From: Burhinus oedicnemus | Taxonomy: Eukaryota; Chordata; Aves; Charadriiformes; Burhinidae | Direction: 5' to 3' | Length of the DNA stretch: 64,000 nucleotides | Assembly: GCA_008921705.1 (NCBI GenBank) | Contig: VFFE01007079.1 | Span: 1,439,254 to 1,503,253 of the forward strand | In this document: positions 60,782-64,000 of the stretch, in pieces | Numbering within the stretch: the stretch's first letter is position 1 | Layout: the number at the start of each line of letters is the position of its first letter | The notes under the pieces: generated by a model | Told to the model about the DNA's origin: nothing | What the model saw: only the letters and a program-made list of their open reading frames with translations | Databases searched by the model: none | Position numbers and translations under genes: made by a program

Positions 60782-61385
60782 TGCGGCTTTTCTCGGTCCT
60801 GCTACAAGTTTGAGAAACTTGGCCCAATACACTAGAAAAACCATCTACTAAAACAGTGAAATATTTAATGCAGCCTCTTTATGCCTTAAATCCAGTCCAG
60901 GCTTGAGCTGAATGGGGGAAGGGTTTGTGATTAAATAATTAGTTTAACATATTCTTAACGCATGTTTTATTAGCATGTAACTAAATGTTATTAATTGAAT
61001 GAAATACATTGTGTAACAGAACACACCTCCTTTACAGCTGCCACCCTGAGAAACGTACCAGTGCTTGTACAGGAGGGGAATGCGAGAATTCTGGTACGCT
61101 TTTCCCTTTTTTTTACCAGCAGACAAGCTCTGCCTTCTTCTGATACCCACCCCCCAATTTTATTATTATTACAGCAATGTCAGCTCACACCGTGTAAGTC
61201 CAGATACGTAAACTTGCTCATTTATTGGCTTTCTGCAGCACTGTGGCTTCAACGGGCAGAGATAGAGTAAGGTTTGTCTGGGACTCCTGTGGGTGGTAGG
61301 AACGTAAATATCTCTGTGACTGAAAAAGCGATCAAGATTCTAGAGACAATTTTGATGGAAAGATTCAACAACCGTATTGTTCAGT

Positions 61386-61700
61386 GTGTTCGACGCATGC
61401 CTAGGTCTGGGTTTAAACGCATTTGTGACAAGGATAAATTCTTGGCCAGTGGCCAGTGACGCAATGTCTCCACTTTGCCCGTGCCTTACCCGCAGGTCGT
61501 GCAGACGCTCCCGAGGCGAGTGGGTAGGACGTGATCTGCTACGTGAGGCTGTGACCTGGGCTTCAGCGTTTCTGGATTCTAGTGACAGCGTTCGGTACTT
61601 TCTGTTTCCCTCTGAAACGAATCCCTAGCGTGCAGGTTACGTTTTCTCCCGGCAGTTAAATCTCCTCTGGAAACGTGGAGCAGAACCGTGCGCTGAGTGA
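61386..61700. promoter_or_regulatory. Second CpG cluster, possible regulatory island
   Basis: Twenty-two CpGs in about 300 bases at only moderate GC content. A rough hand estimate puts observed/expected near 1, far above the surrounding DNA. No exon, TATA box or repeat recognised. It ends about 360 bases from the minus-strand CR1. Confidence 0.35.
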
Positions 61701-62057
61701 AGCCCCTCTGTGGCCTTCAGCAGCATGTCCAGGCTGAGCACGCTGCCACAAGGTGCAACCAGGAGATGAGAAAAACTTGGACAGTTGTGCTGCAACTTAG
61801 CAGGGAAAAGGCTGCCGAGTTAGCCCCCAGTTCAATACAGCATTGAAAGGTACGTTCGAGTTCAGAAATGCCTGCAGGAGGGGTCGCCCCTCTGCTTGAG
61901 GTGAAGGACCCGCTCAAGCGCCCTGCTGAGATGGTGACACGGTGAGAGGGCTGGGATGGGGGTTGCTGTGGCAATATACCAGCCTCCAGGCAAGGCTTCC
62001 ATTTCACCGGAGTGAGTTATCCTTTCAGACTGGGGGGAAAAACAGTCCTAGTAAAGC

Positions 62058-64000
62058 AAAGTGGATTTTGAGAGGTCATCCAAGTCCACCTGCAACTTTA
62101 AAAGCGTCATTTCTGATAAGCGTAGGTCTTGCATACTCTTGAAAACTTCCAAGGAGGTAGGCTCTGCAACCTCCCCGGGCGATCTTTTCCAGTGCTTAAC
62201 CAGCTATATTATTACCAAGTGTTTCCTAATGTTTAACCTAAATTTCCTGTGCTCCTGTTTAACCCGATACTTCTTATCCTATCCACAGTGGATAAGGAAG
62301 ACTACTTACTCCTTTCCTCTTTATGTGCGTACGTATGACATAGTAGTCCTCAGCCTTTTCTGCAGACTATATGAGAACATTCCTTCCAGTTCTCCTTGCA
62401 GCTTGCGTTTCCTAGACCTCTGGCTGCTCTCAGTGCTCCCTGCTAGTTCTTTTCTGTTCGGTATCTTTTTTTGAAGTTGAAATGCGTTGTCCCAAACTGG
62501 ATACACTGCTCCAGCTGTCGAAATCGCACGGTATTCTAAGCAAACATTCTCAGACTAGCCTGCTATCGCCCATGCGGCCCTTCCCGGTTTTACTCTATGC
62601 AGAAAGTAAGTCACTAACGAACAAGACTGCGGTAGAGGTATTTCACGGAAGCAAATCCAGGGCAGATGCCTGCAGAAATGTACTTAACAACATCCTTCCA
62701 GTTTGACAGAGAATTTTGTAGGTGGACCGAGACCATATTGTTCCTAGCTCACTTATGACCATGAGGAGGCTGATACTGGAAAGCTTTAATAAAGTTGAGA
62801 TTTATCTACTGCTTCTCCCGTGTTCCCACTGAAGGAAATTAAATTGGTTTAACAAATCTGTGTTTTTGACAAAGCTGTGCTAGCTGTTACTCATCTCCTT
62901 GTTATTTCCTGAGTGGTTACAAATAATTTGATTGTTTCTGTATTTTTCCAAAAACTGACCTTCACTCACTGCTCTTTAATTCCCCATTACAATCTTTTCC
63001 CTCCCTGTAAGGGAACGCACTATGTGCCATTTTTCTGTCTTCTGGATATTCACCCATCTTATGTAAGATCTCCAAGATAAATCACTAACGGCTCTGAGAT
63101 TGCTTCAGACAGTCCAGTAGGATACCTTAGGACAAATTGTATCTGACCCAGCCAATTTGAAAGATCTAATTTATCTAAGTACTATTTAATCTGTTCTTTC
63201 CTTGTTTTCACTTGTGTTTCTACCCCTTTGTCACTAGTGCTGTTTCCTGCCTGATCTTACTTGACCTTTTTAGTAAAGATTGCAACAAAAAAGCTTTAAG
63301 CACTCAACCTCTTCAGCATCACCTGTCAATAAATTTCGCTGTCTTGTTCAATAGCAGGCCAACACTTTTTTTCTCATCTTCCTCTTATTATGAAGTATGT
63401 TTGCAGCCTGTTTTCTTGTTATCCTTTCTGCACCGTTGTTCTCACTTGACCTTCCTGCTTTGGGCCCTACACTCCCTCTCTCGTTTCTTTCATCCTGGTC
63501 CTCAGCAATCTAATCTAGGTTCAACTTTCTACGCGCTTCTGGTGTTTGAGGTCAGCGAGGAGTTCATGATTTAGCTAAGGTGGTTTCTTACAACACTTCT
63601 AATGGGTTTGCTGCTTTGGGATAATTCGCACTTTTGCCCTTAATAAAACTATTTTAAGGAACTGTCAACTACTCAGCTTATTCCCCTTGAGATATTACTT
63701 GCCAATTCTCTTGAGTTTATTTAAGCTGGCTTTCTGCAAGTCTGTTGTTTGTATTTTGCTGTTCTTTTTCCCTCCCGGGAGCACTGAGCTTTCTCATTCT
63801 GTGATAACTATCACCCAAATTGCCTTCTATTTTCATATTTCTGAACCTGTTTCTCCCGACTCTTAAAATCAAGAGTAAGGAGCCTTCCCTTCAGTTGCTT
63901 CTCCAGCCTTGGTAAGCAAGGCGTTGGCAGCATGGCGTTTGTGTCCTGTGATACCCTGTGTCCCAGCGGATATCTCCATTAGCCTCCCTGCCGTGTGCCT
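62058..64000 (-). mobile_element. Long decayed CR1 LINE, RT core missing, runs off the window
   Basis: On the minus strand the order is that of CR1 ORF2 and 3' UTR. An endonuclease scrap lies near 63985-63965 (DIRW, like PDICW of GDFNxPDICW). The linker follows (plus-strand 'ttctgcaagtctgttgtttg', 'attttgctgttctttttccc'). The RT finger region is at 62960-62850 (HSFVKN, like QHGFxKxK, with an in-frame stop). Next comes LEQCIQF, like LEYCVQFW, near 62520-62490, and the C-terminal tail (plus 'gatcttttccagtgctta', 'tttcctaatgtttaacctaa'). The 3' UTR remnant is near 62065-62100. The stretch that should encode the catalytic FADD lies between 62850 and 62520 but is too short and unrecognisable, so the RT core seems deleted. 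Many stops; not functional. Confidence 0.75.

Larger units (their letters stand above)
57472..61385. other. Non-coding stretch with G-rich and TG-rich tracts
   Basis: No gene recognised. Holds an old palindromic repeat (58247-58306), a G11 run (58752), a quadruplex-like motif (60096) and a TG tract (60731), each listed. 59740-60080 is purine-rich. Confidence 0.5.

Noticed and set aside
62061..62474. Plus-strand 137-codon frame
   Set aside because: It is the antisense of the decayed CR1 C-terminal region.
1..64000. CRISPR arrays, operons, tRNA or rRNA genes
   Set aside because: None found; composition and repeat content are those of vertebrate nuclear DNA.

Overview
The window looks like vertebrate nuclear DNA, almost certainly from a bird. 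The evidence is AT-leaning non-coding sequence with short interspersed repeats, CR1-type LINE remnants (including the bird/crocodilian CR1 3' end 'aatcatagaatggtt' at 53491), several old MIR SINEs, ancient amniote palindromic repeats, and one endogenous-retrovirus LTR of a type widespread in bird genomes (48206-48727). Family names come from remembered consensus sequences, not from a search. No bacterial-style genes, tRNA, rRNA or CRISPR features were seen.

I find no protein-coding gene I can name. Open reading frames are short, and several long ones lie in GC-rich or repeat DNA where stops are rare. The window is best read as intergenic DNA or the interior of a very large intron. Three plus-strand segments have an exon-like layout (acceptor, open frame, stop, in two cases a nearby AATAAA): 10683-10892, 46811-47004 and 55356-55539. 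All three are unproven.

Layout: 1-9 kb is bland AT-rich DNA with one LINE scrap (1632-1909) and simple repeats. 9-17 kb holds an ATTA-rich block, a candidate exon and a MITE-like repeat. 17.3-17.7 kb is a 23-bp GC-rich minisatellite that runs into a 20-N assembly gap. 17.7-43 kb is mostly unannotatable, with three MIRs, one CR1 scrap and several palindromic repeats. 43-44 kb carries a cluster of RFX-like and TALE/HOX-like motifs. 45.9-48.7 kb has homopolymer/dinucleotide tracts, old repeats, a TATA-like block and the solo LTR. 49.84-50.99 kb is the clearest CpG-rich island. 52.2-53.5 kb holds two plus-strand LINE pieces (endonuclease region, then 3' UTR) and a minus-strand CR1 tail. 61.39-61.70 kb is a second CpG cluster, and 62.06-64.0 kb is a long decayed minus-strand CR1 that leaves the window.

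The most useful follow-ups are the CpG islands as possible promoters, the 43-44 kb motif cluster as a possible developmental enhancer, the three exon candidates, the gapped minisatellite, and the CR1 copy with its reverse-transcriptase core missing.
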